A stretch of DNA of 64,000 nucleotides from Evansella vedderi (lineage in GTDB: Bacteria > Bacillota > Bacilli > Bacillales > Salisediminibacteriaceae). Both the position numbers and the translations under genes were made by a program. The stretch covers positions 1-64,000 of the forward strand of contig NZ_JAUSUG010000003.1 in assembly GCF_030813435.1 (NCBI RefSeq), read 5' to 3'. Of the stretch, positions 34,785-43,945 are shown one piece after another. The stretch's first letter is position 1. Each line of letters starts with the position of its first letter. Below the pieces are notes generated by a model. That model saw only the letters and a program-made list of their open reading frames with translations. It did no database searches and was not told the origin of the DNA.

Positions 34785-35867
34785 TTAATTACCTCCTTTT
34801 GATTGAGGTAATTTCGGGTAAAGGGCCCTTGCATTCTCTGAAAATATTTTTCTACGTAACCCCTCATCTAAATTTGGAGGTAAGGCGGCAAATGGTGAAT
34901 CATAATCCCAGTGCGGATAGTCCGTGGAAAAGCACACAAGATCTTCTGAACCCATTTGTTCAATGAGTTGCATAAACTCCCTTTTTGACATTTCCTCCAA
35001 CGGTTGTGTGGTAAATTTAATATGCTCACGAACAATATCACTTGGCATGCGTTTTATCCAAGGGACTTCATGGCGGAGGTCTTTATATTGCTGGTCCATT
35101 TTTCTCATAAGATGAGGCATATGTGTAAATCCACCCTCAATCATGAGTAGCTTTAGCTTCGGAAACTTTTCGAAAACACCATTAAAGACCATGTTCGTTA
35201 CCTGCATCATATGAGAAGTAGGCAATAAGGTATGCCATTCGATAAAATACCTTGGCCATTTTCCATAATAAAGAGGAGGCTCGTTATGGTGCATACCAAT
35301 GACTAAATCATGACGTTGTGCCGCTTCATAAATCGGATGGTAATAGGGATCGCCCCACATGAAATCATCTATTGGAAGTAATACTTGAACCATTTTCGGA
35401 TGGGGACCAACTCGCTCTATTTCCTTTACTGCTTCCGTCACATCATTTGCACAAATGTGAACGGAACCGTACAGACGATCATCTTTTTCCAACCAATTTT
35501 CAATCTGCCAGTTGTTATAAGCCCTTGCCAAAGCTGAAGCCATCTCGTACCAACCATGCATGGAAGACGGGGAAGGATCTAAGGCCCCTGTTAAAATACC
35601 AAACTCATGACCAACATCATCTAACAGTTGTTTTTGCATAAACCCAAGGTCTGAACCTGCTGGTCGGCCATCAGGTACTCTTGCATCTGCTCGGTCCACC
35701 CCTGCCACAGCTGGTTGCGTATAAGGCATCCGTTTTTCTTGGATCCAATGACAGTCTGTTATATATCGTTTCCATGGATTCTCTAAATAGGGTAATAACT
35801 CCTCATAGGAAACTCGTTCATGAATATCTGTATCTATTAAATTCAACTTTTCCCTTTCTTTCGTCAT
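34785..35867 (-). CDS. Amidohydrolase 2 family (ACMSD-like) metal enzyme
   Basis: 360 residues. IDTDIHE at about 12 is the D-x-H-like metal site of the amidohydrolase_2 superfamily; the catalytic His in MHHNEPP, the metal-linked His in IEGGFTHMPHLMRKMD, and FSTDYPHWDYD near the end carry the remaining ligands. Relatives include decarboxylases such as ACMSD and hydrolases. Substrate unknown. ATG with GAGGTG upstream. First gene of an operon with the Rieske protein and GbsA. Confidence 0.85.
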   Translation of the reverse strand: MTKEREKLNLIDTDIHERVSYEELLPYLENPWKRYITDCHWIQEKRMPYTQPAVAGVDRADARVPDGRPAGSDLGFMQKQLLDDVGHEFGILTGALDPSPSSMHGWYEMASALARAYNNWQIENWLEKDDRLYGSVHICANDVTEAVKEIERVGPHPKMVQVLLPIDDFMWGDPYYHPIYEAAQRHDLVIGMHHNEPPLYYGKWPRYFIEWHTLLPTSHMMQVTNMVFNGVFEKFPKLKLLMIEGGFTHMPHLMRKMDQQYKDLRHEVPWIKRMPSDIVREHIKFTTQPLEEMSKREFMQLIEQMGSEDLVCFSTDYPHWDYDSPFAALPPNLDEGLRRKIFSENARALYPKLPQSKGGN

Positions 35868-35924
35868 TTGTTTGTCACCTCTTCTATTTTAGCTCTATTA
35901 AACTTTGATGTTGATTTTCGCTAC

Positions 35925-36312
35925 AGGATGCTCCTGCGTCACTTCGTTTACTCGTCGCAGATAAAAAGTGCTTCCTTTCCGCGGGCAACGCTTCAGCCTC
36001 CTCGGGCCATGTCTCTTCCTCTGCGAGTGTCGCTCTGGAGCTGCATACAAGAGTCATCGTAAACGATGACGCTCCGAGACAACTCGAAGCTTACTCAAGT
36101 GGCATCATGCGTGTTGCCTCTCTGAAGTAACGCTCGTCCCTGCGGTGTCTTCAGCTGCTCCTGCGATTACTCGTCGCACGGAAGAGCGTTGTTGCTTTTC
36201 CCGCAGGAAAGAGCGTTGCTTCGTCGAATACTCATCGATTTGTCTCGACGCATCATGCTACAGAGCAATGCTAGCAGAGGAAGAGACAGTTCTCGCACCT
36301 TCCGCTTCAATC
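35925..36312. repeat. Dispersed GC-rich repeat, copy B (longest)
   Basis: Contains CTCCTGCGATTACTCGTCGC, CCGCGGGCAACGCTTCAGCC, TGTCTCGACG and GAGGAAGAGACAG, all shared with the copy at 5957. Parts occur twice within it, so it may be two merged copies. Sits between the amidohydrolase gene and the two-component system. Confidence 0.65.
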
Positions 36313-36469
36313 AACACTGTTTAAAAAACAACAGTATACTTTAACAGAACCTATATTTTCAAAAACTTTTACACTGCCGGCGTGTTGTTAAATTAAAATT
36401 AGCATACGGCATTTAAAATGGTCAAAGTTGGAATTTCGCCATTTTGGCTACTCACCTCCTTCAGTGAAG

Positions 36470-36503
36470 GCCAGTGACAGTCAGTAAACGCCAGTGACGT
36501 TTT
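36470..36503 (+). promoter_or_regulatory. CAGTGAC direct repeats upstream of response regulator
   Basis: GCCAGTGACAGTCAGT and CGCCAGTGACG 20 bp apart. The GTGAC core also makes up the palindrome upstream of the ABC genes at 38529, suggesting that the response regulator binds both. Confidence 0.45.
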
Positions 36504-36540
36504 TTCACAAATATAGGATTCCTACAGTGTTAACAATTAT

Positions 36541-36568
36541 TTAACATTAATGAATGATGTAATATAAT
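36541..36568 (+). promoter_or_regulatory. Sigma-A type promoter of the two-component operon
   Basis: TTAACA, 16-nt spacer, TATAAT, ending 40 bp before the response regulator start. Confidence 0.6.
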
Positions 36569-36609
36569 GGGGAAAACAGTTTCTCTTTGGAAAAGTTAGG
36601 GTGAGACGA

Positions 36610-37293
36610 ATGAAAATACTGATCGTAGAGGACGATAAAACAATTGCTTCCGGTCTTGAGTATTCATTGCAGCTGGATAACTATACTACGGAGTTATGTT
36701 ATGATGCTTCTACTGCTGCAAAAGTTATAACGGATGAGATCGGCAACATTGATTTATGTTTGTTTGATATTTCTTTGCCTGATGGAAATGGCTACGAGCT
36801 TTGTAAACTAGTAAAAAAACAGCGAGACATTCCCGTTATTTTTCTAACAGCTATGGAAGAAGAAGTGAATGTTGTTATGGGACTAGACATGGGTGCTGAT
36901 GATTACATAACGAAACCATTTCGTATCCGCGAACTTCTTTCAAGAATTAAATCCGTATTGCGACGTTACAATAAACAAACACAGACGAAATCCACCATTG
37001 AACTGGAGAATATCCTTATAAATACACTTGAGGGAAAAGTATATAAAAACGGTAAGGAGATCCTTGTCACCACTTTAGAATATCGGTTATTACTTATCTT
37101 CGCCAATCATATTGGACAAGTCCTTACAAGAAATCAACTTTTAGAACGGATTTGGGATGTTGCGGGAGACTTTGTGAACGATAATACATTAACGGTGTAT
37201 ATTAAACGACTCCGTGAGAAGCTAGAAGATAATCCTCAACAGCCTAGAATCATAAAAACAGTCCGTGGTTTAGGCTATAAAGTAGGTGAATAG
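36610..37293 (+). CDS. OmpR-family response regulator
   Basis: 227 residues. Receiver: EDD at 9-11, phosphorylatable Asp in LFDISLPDGNG (about 53), Lys in ITKPF. C-terminal winged-helix: LEYRLLLIFANHIGQVLTRN and VYIKRLREKLED with RGLGYK at the end. ATG at 36610 with AGGGTGAGAC upstream; three earlier codons are ignored. Followed at once by its histidine kinase and then a two-gene ABC system, the arrangement of peptide-sensing detoxification modules of the Bce type. Confidence 0.93.
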   Translation: MKILIVEDDKTIASGLEYSLQLDNYTTELCYDASTAAKVITDEIGNIDLCLFDISLPDGNGYELCKLVKKQRDIPVIFLTAMEEEVNVVMGLDMGADDYITKPFRIRELLSRIKSVLRRYNKQTQTKSTIELENILINTLEGKVYKNGKEILVTTLEYRLLLIFANHIGQVLTRNQLLERIWDVAGDFVNDNTLTVYIKRLREKLEDNPQQPRIIKTVRGLGYKVGE

Positions 37294-37294
37294 A

Positions 37295-38296
37295 TTGTTC
37301 AGAAATAAAGAATTCAAGCTTCTTTTATTCGTTATGGGAACGATCGGTTTCCTTTCAACGTTTGCAGTCTCGTTTTTTTCCACAGAAGCAGCGTTGATCA
37401 TGATTATTACTACGTCTCTCCTCCTCACCTGTACCCTTCTCTTTACTGCCTGGAGATATCGGGAAATTGAAAAACTATCGAGCTATTTGCGAAAGATTAG
37501 CGCTGGAGATTATGCACTAGATGTTCGTGATAATAAGGAGGGAGAACTGAGTATATTAAAAAATGATATTTACAAAGTAACATTGATGCTTTCGGAACAA
37601 AGCTCTCACCTGCAAAAGGATAAAGGAACGCTCACGGATGCCATCTCTGACATTTCCCATCAATTAAAAACACCCATTACTTCCATGGTTGTCATGACGG
37701 ATTTAATAAGGGATGAAAATTTACAACCAGCGAAACGCTCGGAGTTCACGAGGAACATTCGGGTGCAACTGGAGCGAATTGAGTGGCTTGTTTCGTCCTT
37801 ATTGAAGCTTTCAAAAATTGATGCTGGTACGATTCAATTCAAAAAGAATCCTATACAAGTCAAGGACTTAGTTAAGAAAGCAGTGACACCATTGCTCATA
37901 CCGATGGATATAAAGGAGCAAACCCTTTCCATAAAAGGGGATGACTCTGTGACCTTTTTAGGTGACCTCAACTGGACAACTGAAGCATTAATCAATATCG
38001 TAAAAAACGCTGTGGAACACACACCTCATGGGGGAGAATTGGAAATATCCTTTTCTGAAAATCCCTTATTTACGGAAATTGTCATTACCGATAATGGTAA
38101 AGGGATTTCTAAGGAAGAACTTCCATACATATTTAAGCGTTTTTTCAAAGGGAAAAATGCAGGTGAAGAAACGGTAGGAATTGGCTTGGCAATGACTCAG
38201 ACCATCGTTACAAGTCAGAATGGAACCATTGATGTACAAAGTGAAGTGGGTAAGGGGACGAAATTTAGACTGAAGTTTTATAAGCAAGTACTATAA
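37295..38296 (+). CDS. Intramembrane-sensing-type histidine kinase
   Basis: 333 residues. Two helices at about 8-26 and 31-49 joined by only a few residues, so no real extracellular sensor, as in BceS-like kinases that read the state of a partner ABC transporter. H-box DISHQLKTPI; ATP-binding N-box NIVKNAVEHT, DNGKGIS, GIGLAMTQ. TTG at 37295 follows the regulator's stop by one base and has AGGTGAATAGA upstream; a GTG three codons earlier is the alternative. Confidence 0.9.
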   Translation: MFRNKEFKLLLFVMGTIGFLSTFAVSFFSTEAALIMIITTSLLLTCTLLFTAWRYREIEKLSSYLRKISAGDYALDVRDNKEGELSILKNDIYKVTLMLSEQSSHLQKDKGTLTDAISDISHQLKTPITSMVVMTDLIRDENLQPAKRSEFTRNIRVQLERIEWLVSSLLKLSKIDAGTIQFKKNPIQVKDLVKKAVTPLLIPMDIKEQTLSIKGDDSVTFLGDLNWTTEALINIVKNAVEHTPHGGELEISFSENPLFTEIVITDNGKGISKEELPYIFKRFFKGKNAGEETVGIGLAMTQTIVTSQNGTIDVQSEVGKGTKFRLKFYKQVL

Positions 38297-38324
38297 TACT
38301 AAAATGAGGTTTTACTCGAATCCA

Positions 38325-38490
38325 TTTCAGGCGGTCGCTTTCCGCTGGCAACGCTTCAGTCTCCTCGGGAAAAAAACTGTGTCACTTCCTCTACTAGCAT
38401 CGCTCTGTAGAAACTTGCGTCGAGACAACTCGGAGCTGTTTCATGATGTAACGCTCGTCGCTGGAGTCACCGTCTTTCACTCCTTCGAGT
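38325..38490. repeat. Dispersed GC-rich repeat, copy C
   Basis: Contains GCGGTCGCTTTCCGCTGGCA, ACGCTTCAGTCTCCTCGG, CTTCCTCTACTAGCATCGCT and CGAGACAACTCG. Inserted between the kinase and the ABC genes, upstream of the operator at 38529. Confidence 0.65.
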
Positions 38491-38528
38491 AATTGAACAA
38501 GTCATTATATTCCTCTCGAGTTGACTTA

Positions 38529-38566
38529 AGTGACTAAATTGTCACTTTGGAGTCACTTGATAGTCA
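38529..38566 (+). promoter_or_regulatory. Operator of the ABC detoxification genes
   Basis: AGTGACTAAATTGTCACT is a palindrome (AGTGAC, N6, GTCACT), followed by two more half sites, AGTCACT at 38551 and TAGTCAT at 38560. A TATACT hexamer lies at about 38578. Matches in type the BceR-like sites that control cognate ABC transporters. Confidence 0.6.
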
Positions 38567-38615
38567 TTTTGGACAGATATACTGAGGTCATTATGAATGG
38601 CATGGAGGTAATCTT

Positions 38616-39299
38616 ATGGAAATATTAAAAATTGAAAATCTGTCTAAAGTTTACGGGAAAGGAGAAACGGCAGTAAAGGCGCTGGATGATGTATCGTTTT
38701 CCGTTAAAAAAGGAGAGTTTGTTGCCATTATTGGACCATCTGGATCTGGTAAGTCTACGTTATTACACCTTGTTGGTGGTGTAGACCACCCTACTAGTGG
38801 GAAAGTATTAGTGGATAATACGGATATTTACGCTTTAAATGAAACGCAGCTGGCTATCTTTCGAAGGAGACAAATTGGGTTAATCTATCAATTTTATAAT
38901 CTTATCCCAATTTTAACAGTAGAAGAAAACATCACGCTCCCCCTTCTCTTAGATCAACACAAAGTGGACAAAAAGCAATTGGGAGATATCGTTAAAGTAT
39001 TAAATTTAGGAGATCGGCTATCCCATTTACCGAACCAACTTTCAGGAGGTCAGCAGCAACGGGTATCCATTGGCAGAGCACTAATTAGTAACCCCGCTAT
39101 TATGCTCGCAGACGAACCTACAGGAAATTTAGATAGTAAGAACAGTAGCGAAATTATTGAACTATTAAAAATGTTTAATAAGATGTACAATCAAACCCTT
39201 ATGGTCATCACTCACGATGAACGGATTGCCCTTCAAGCGGACCGGTTAATTTCTATTGAGGATGGAAGGATTGCCAAGGACGAGGTGATCCGGGGATGA
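38616..39299 (+). CDS. ABC transporter ATP-binding protein (BceA/MacB type)
   Basis: 227 residues. Walker A GPSGSGKSTL at about 38, signature LSGGQQQRVS, Walker B IMLADEPTGNLDS, which is the exact form in BceA, LolD and MacB-type ATPases. Works with the FtsX-type permease that overlaps its stop by 4 bp. Likely confers resistance by moving or releasing a cell-envelope-active compound, and signals to the kinase upstream. Confidence 0.93.
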   Translation: MEILKIENLSKVYGKGETAVKALDDVSFSVKKGEFVAIIGPSGSGKSTLLHLVGGVDHPTSGKVLVDNTDIYALNETQLAIFRRRQIGLIYQFYNLIPILTVEENITLPLLLDQHKVDKKQLGDIVKVLNLGDRLSHLPNQLSGGQQQRVSIGRALISNPAIMLADEPTGNLDSKNSSEIIELLKMFNKMYNQTLMVITHDERIALQADRLISIEDGRIAKDEVIRG

Positions 39300-41899
39300 A
39301 TATCGTCAATAAATTAACCTTAAGACATTTAAAGGAAAATAAACGGCGCACCCTTGTTACCATTATTGGTACCATTATTTCCGTAGCTATGATCACGGCC
39401 GTTTCAACCTTGGTTGTCTCTTTCTTTGATTTAATGCAGCGGCATGAAATTGCCCAATCTGGAGAATGGCATGTTCAATATCATGGTGTGGATCAAGAGC
39501 AAGTAGAAACCATTCAAAATGATAAAAATACGAAGGATGTCATCCTTTCCAATGATCGAGGCTATGCCTATTTAGAAGGAAGTGAAAATCAATATAAACC
39601 CTACTTGTTTATAAGACAATATGATGAAAATGGCTTCGAACACTTTCCCATTACCCTGAGCGAAGGTCGTTTCCCTGAGAAGGAAAATGAAATTGTTATT
39701 TCAGAGGAAATTGCCAATAATGCAAATATTCATTATGAAATAGGAGAAGAATTAACCCTTGATGTGGGAGATCGTTACGGAACTGGGGAATATACGCAAC
39801 AACTAAACCAGACCTACTCCCTTATGCACACGGATGGAGAAATCGCAGAAACATTGGAAAACGTTACAACAGAAACCTATACTATTGTTGGTACGGTAGA
39901 ACGACCTACATGGGAACCATCCTGGGCTCCAGGTTACACTATTGTTGGATACTTAGACAAAGATAGACTTGTAGAAGGGGATACCGTTCGTGTCTCCGTT
40001 GTGTTAAACAGTATCCATAGAAATCTATTTACTGATGCCGAAGCATTGGCACAGGCAATGGGCCTAACAGATGAATCTGTTCAATATAACACTTCCTTAC
40101 TTCGGTATTATGGTGTAACGAATGATGACCGATTAAGAGCAACACTTTATAGCTTATCGACAATTATTATTTCTATTATTATTGTAGGTTCCGTTGCATT
40201 AATATATAATGCCTTCGCTATTTCCGTTTCGGAACGCTCCCGTCATTTAGGGATGCTATCCAGTGTAGGTGCAACGAAGCGTCAGAAGAGGAACTCTGTA
40301 TTTTTTGAAGGGACAGTCATTGGTGCCATTAGTATTCCTATAGGTATCCTTGCTGGTATTGGAGGCATCGGGATCACTTTCTACTTTATTAATAGGTTTA
40401 TTGAAGATGCTTTAGGTATTTCGGAGAGATTTATGCTAACGGTAACAAGCGGTTCGATTATTGTTGCTTGTTTCGTTTCCATTCTAACTATCTTTATTTC
40501 TACGTACATTCCGGCAAAAAGGGCATCGAAGATTTCAGCTATTGATGCCATCCGTCAAACAGCTGATATTAAACTTACCCGTAAAGGGGTAAAAACGACG
40601 AAGTTAGTTCGAAAGGTCTTTGGAATTGAAGGGGAATTAGGCCTTAAGAACTTAAAACGAAATAAACGGAAATATAAGGTAACTGTTTTTTCCCTTGTTG
40701 TAAGTATTGTCCTTTTTCTTACTGTTTCCTTCTTTACCTACAGCCTAGAAAAATCCGTGGAACTGTCCAGTCAAGGGGTTAATTATGATATACAGGTATA
40801 TGCTGGTGGAAAGCTAACATCTAAAGACGAAGGGATAGTAAATTCCATAACACAATTACAGGATGTAACGGATTTTTCTAGAGTAAAAGAGACTCAGCTA
40901 AATTCTTGGATTGAGGAACAGCAAATAAATAAGATATTAAAAGAGAACCTTCAATATAATCCAGAGATTTTGAAGGATGATAAATATCCTTATTATATAA
41001 GTATACATGGATTAGATGAGGATAGTTTACGAGAATATGCTAGCGAAGTTGGTGTAGATCCAGAAGCATATTTTCATACGGAAGAAAAAATGGCTATTAT
41101 TGTGGACACTATTCAATATCATGATTGGGAATCGGGTAGATACATTGAAACGAAGGCTATTCATGCCAACGTTGGGGAAACCCTTGAATTGTTTTACGAG
41201 AATTGGGAAACAAATGAATCTGTCTTTGTTAACGAAGTAGAGATTGGATTATTGACGGATGTGGTTCCAATGGGGATATTCACTGCTAATCTGGGCGGAT
41301 TGAATGTAATTGTTTCGGATAATGTCTTTGTAGAACTGGTACGCACCGAGGAAAGAATCCATTACAATAATTATATTTATCTAAATAGCTCTAAACCCCT
41401 TGATACGCAATATCAAATTGAGGAATTGAAAACAAATCAAATGACGGTGTACAACCACCACCGTGCGCGACAACAGGATAGACAGATGATGATGTTAATG
41501 TCCGTATTTATCTATGGTTTTATCGTATTGATCACGGCCATTTCTATCGCTAATATATTCAATACCATTTCAACGAGCATCTCTCTAAGAAAAAGAGAGT
41601 TTGCTATGCTTAAATCTGTTGGAATGACACCAAAATCCTTTATGAAAATGATTAATTACGAAAGTATTTTCTACGGGGTAAAGTCCTTACTTTATGGACT
41701 GCCAATTAGTATCGGGATCATGTATCTTTTCTACCGTTCTATGATGCACACCTTTAGTTATCAATTTGAAATTCCATGGATAAGTATTATCTATGTTATC
41801 GTGGCTGTATTTATCATTGTCGCTGCCGCAATGCTATACTCCACTTCCAAGGTGAGAAAAGAGAATATTATTGAAACATTAAAGCAGGAGAATATTTAA
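39296..41899 (+). CDS. FtsX-type ABC permease, 867 aa with two FtsX domains
   Basis: TM1 about 18-40, a large extracytoplasmic domain, then an FtsX block with three helices (about 280-410, containing SERSRHLGMLSSVGATKRQK), a second single helix at about 460-480, a second large extracytoplasmic domain, and a final FtsX block (about 735-860, with LRKREFAMLKSVGMTPKSF). BceB-type permeases have ten helices and about 650 residues; this protein has eight and two similar external domains, so it is nearer the YtrF/MacB-like dual-FtsX architecture. ATG overlaps the ATPase stop. Confidence 0.9.
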   Translation: MNIVNKLTLRHLKENKRRTLVTIIGTIISVAMITAVSTLVVSFFDLMQRHEIAQSGEWHVQYHGVDQEQVETIQNDKNTKDVILSNDRGYAYLEGSENQYKPYLFIRQYDENGFEHFPITLSEGRFPEKENEIVISEEIANNANIHYEIGEELTLDVGDRYGTGEYTQQLNQTYSLMHTDGEIAETLENVTTETYTIVGTVERPTWEPSWAPGYTIVGYLDKDRLVEGDTVRVSVVLNSIHRNLFTDAEALAQAMGLTDESVQYNTSLLRYYGVTNDDRLRATLYSLSTIIISIIIVGSVALIYNAFAISVSERSRHLGMLSSVGATKRQKRNSVFFEGTVIGAISIPIGILAGIGGIGITFYFINRFIEDALGISERFMLTVTSGSIIVACFVSILTIFISTYIPAKRASKISAIDAIRQTADIKLTRKGVKTTKLVRKVFGIEGELGLKNLKRNKRKYKVTVFSLVVSIVLFLTVSFFTYSLEKSVELSSQGVNYDIQVYAGGKLTSKDEGIVNSITQLQDVTDFSRVKETQLNSWIEEQQINKILKENLQYNPEILKDDKYPYYISIHGLDEDSLREYASEVGVDPEAYFHTEEKMAIIVDTIQYHDWESGRYIETKAIHANVGETLELFYENWETNESVFVNEVEIGLLTDVVPMGIFTANLGGLNVIVSDNVFVELVRTEERIHYNNYIYLNSSKPLDTQYQIEELKTNQMTVYNHHRARQQDRQMMMLMSVFIYGFIVLITAISIANIFNTISTSISLRKREFAMLKSVGMTPKSFMKMINYESIFYGVKSLLYGLPISIGIMYLFYRSMMHTFSYQFEIPWISIIYVIVAVFIIVAAAMLYSTSKVRKENIIETLKQENI

Positions 41900-41929
41900 T
41901 TTTGTCAGAGTAAACTCATTAGTAGACAA

Positions 41930-41958
41930 TTGCTAAAATACCGTCCATTTTGTATACT
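41930..41958 (+). promoter_or_regulatory. Promoter of the antitoxin RNA
   Basis: TTGCTA, 17-nt spacer, TATACT; start expected near 41965. Confidence 0.55.
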
Positions 41959-41981
41959 AAGGTTAAGATGAGAATATAATG

Positions 41982-42013
41982 AAAAAAAAGACCGAACGCA
42001 GGAACGTCCGGTC
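41982..42013 (-). terminator. Terminator of the toxin mRNA
   Basis: On the minus strand GACCGGACG pairs with CGTTCGGTC and is followed by TTTTTTTT. Confidence 0.75.
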
Positions 42014-42059
42014 ACAGCAACTACAGCCGTTTAGCGGCAACAAATAGTGTTTACTACAG

Positions 42060-42103
42060 AAATAGCCACCTTACTTGCCGGCAGGGTGGCTATTTCTTTT
42101 TGT
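42060..42103 (+). terminator. Terminator of the antitoxin RNA
   Basis: Perfect 11-bp stem AAATAGCCACC/GGTGGCTATTT followed by CTTTTTG on the plus strand. Confidence 0.75.
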
Positions 42104-42197
42104 TTAGAAAGACGACTATGGTGACAACTAGTACTAGAAGGGCAATCAGGACTTGTCCAAACAGCGCTATTAAGCTTAGAGACTCATATATCGTCAA
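42090..42197 (-). CDS. Type I toxin, putative holin-like peptide (TxpA/BsrG class)
   Basis: 35 residues: MTIYESLSLIALFGQ, then a hydrophobic helix rich in L and V, ending FLNKKK. The MTxYESLxLMxxFG opening, single membrane helix and lysine tail are those of the putative holin-like toxin family of Bacillus and Staphylococcus. TTG start with AAGGGGGTGATGCA upstream. Insertion in the membrane when over-expressed is the family's known effect. The mRNA should run from the promoter at 42260 to the terminator at 41982, overlapping the antisense RNA for about 120 bp. Confidence 0.85.
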   Translation of the reverse strand: MTIYESLSLIALFGQVLIALLVLVVTIVVFLNKKK

Positions 42198-42259
42198 TGC
42201 ATCACCCCCTTTCCCCAGGGAGTTCTGCCGCCAACCTGCTTTATGTAGTTGCTGCAACT

Positions 42260-42265
42260 ATTATA
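42260..42265 (-). promoter_or_regulatory. Extended -10 promoter of the toxin gene
   Basis: Minus strand TGGTATAAT: perfect TATAAT with the TG extension. Predicted start near 42253, giving a leader of about 55 nt that contains the pairing GTTGCAGCAAC. Confidence 0.6.
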
Positions 42266-42529
42266 CCAAACATACGTTCTGTATTTCTACAAGACTTTTC
42301 TATCAATTTTAACTAGTTAATTTACCTATCTACTTCACTTGCTTTTTCTACATTTCAAGTCCTGATTGATGAAAGCTTTCCACAACTTTTTTATTGAGTA
42401 AAATATTTAATACTTTTCCCCACTGCTTTCATCATCTTTTGTAAAAAAAGATTGATTTTTGTATTAATTTATAAAAATTTACCATATAAGTAATACTATC
42501 CATATACTTTTAAAAAAGGATTGAGTGAA

Positions 42530-43930
42530 TTGCCTCGAACAAATATGACCATTATATTACGCTTGGAAATACATAAGAAGGAAATTACCTTTGGTGAAAT
42601 TGCTACGGTTATTAGTAAATCCGGTGGGGACATGATAGCGATTGACGTTATTAAAGAAGGACCGGAAATGACCGTACGGGATATTAGTGTTAATGTTAAC
42701 AGCGATGAAAAACAAAAAATGATTATAGATTCCATCCATAACTTACCTGGAGTCAGCGTGAAACACGTGTCAGACCGGACATTCTTGCTCCACTTAGGTG
42801 GAAAAATTGAGGTAAAATCAAAAACGACCATTGACAACAGGGAAGAACTATCCCAAGTTTATACTCCCGAAGTAGCAAGAATTTGTATGGCAATCGAAGA
42901 AAACCCTAAACTAGCTTATAATTTAACCATTAAGAAAAATACAGTTGCTGTTGTTTCTAATGCAACCGCTGTTTTAGGACTGGGAAAAATTAGTCCAGAA
43001 GCTGCCATGCCAGTAATGGAAGGAAAGGCGATGCTTTTCAAACAGTTTGCAGGAGTGGATGCTTACCCACTTTGCCTTCATTCCAACGATACGGAGGAAA
43101 TGATTCGAATCATTAAAGCACTAAGTCCATCCTTTGGAGGTATTAATTTAGAGGATATTGCCTCCCCACAATGCTTCGAGATTGAACAAAGGCTAAAGAA
43201 AGAATTGGATATCCCTGTATTTCATGATGACCAGCACGGTACGGCAATAGTAGCTTTAGCTGGCTTACTGAATGCCCTGAAGGTTACGAAAAAAAGGATA
43301 GAAAACTGTAAGATTGTTGTTTGTGGGATAGGTGCTGCAGGAATTGCCATTACAAAAATGCTTTTAGCCGGAGGAGCAAAGAACGTTATAGGGGTAGATC
43401 GTCATGGGGCTTTAAATCGAGATGAAACCTATGACAATGAGATGTGGAACTGGTACGCCAGTAATACCAACCCGTCCAATGAAAAAGGGCCACTGTCATC
43501 TGTTATAAAGGGTGCCGATGTCTTTATTGGAGTATCCGCTCCTAATGTTCTTAAGGTAGAAGACGTGAAAAACATGGCACATGAGCCAATCGTTTTTGCC
43601 CTAGCCAACCCTAATCCGGAAATATCTCCTGAAGTAGCAAAGCCTTATGTAAAGGTAATGGCCACAGGAAGATCTGATTATCCAAACCAAGTGAACAATG
43701 TACTATGCTTTCCTGGTATGTTCCGAGGGGTGCTCGATTGCAGAGCATCGGATATAAATGAAGAAATGAAGCTAGCTGCAGCAGAAGCCATTGCCTCCAC
43801 CATAAGTGAGGAAGAGCTAAATGAAGATTATATCATCCCTGGTGTGTTCAACGATCAAGTAGTTCCTAAAATCCGCGAAGCAGTAATAAAAGCTGGTTAT
43901 GAAACGGGCGTCGCCAAAAAGAAGGATTAA
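42530..43930 (+). CDS. NAD(P)-dependent malic enzyme with ACT domain
   Basis: 466 residues. About 1-85 form an ACT regulatory domain (TIILRLEIHKKEITFGEIAT). The catalytic part follows: YTPEVARICMAIEENP, the Lys in EGKAMLFKQFAGVDAYPLCL, the metal site FHDDQHGTAIVALAGLLNAL, and the Rossmann motif VVCGIGAAGIAITKM. Converts malate to pyruvate and CO2. Start: AAAGGA is 9 nt before the TTG at 42530; another TTG three codons earlier is possible. Monocistronic with terminator. Confidence 0.92.
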   Translation: MPRTNMTIILRLEIHKKEITFGEIATVISKSGGDMIAIDVIKEGPEMTVRDISVNVNSDEKQKMIIDSIHNLPGVSVKHVSDRTFLLHLGGKIEVKSKTTIDNREELSQVYTPEVARICMAIEENPKLAYNLTIKKNTVAVVSNATAVLGLGKISPEAAMPVMEGKAMLFKQFAGVDAYPLCLHSNDTEEMIRIIKALSPSFGGINLEDIASPQCFEIEQRLKKELDIPVFHDDQHGTAIVALAGLLNALKVTKKRIENCKIVVCGIGAAGIAITKMLLAGGAKNVIGVDRHGALNRDETYDNEMWNWYASNTNPSNEKGPLSSVIKGADVFIGVSAPNVLKVEDVKNMAHEPIVFALANPNPEISPEVAKPYVKVMATGRSDYPNQVNNVLCFPGMFRGVLDCRASDINEEMKLAAAEAIASTISEEELNEDYIIPGVFNDQVVPKIREAVIKAGYETGVAKKKD

Positions 43931-43945
43931 GTATAAATGAATGAT

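Larger units (their letters stand above)
41965..42103 (+). ncRNA. Predicted antisense antitoxin RNA (RatA-like)
   Basis: A transcript from the promoter at 41930 would run about 140 nt to the strong hairpin at 42060-42095 (AAATAGCCACC with GGTGGCTATTT) and T run. It would be complementary to the last codons and whole 3' untranslated part of the toxin mRNA on the minus strand, as RatA is to txpA. No reading frame with an RBS is present in it. Confidence 0.6.
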
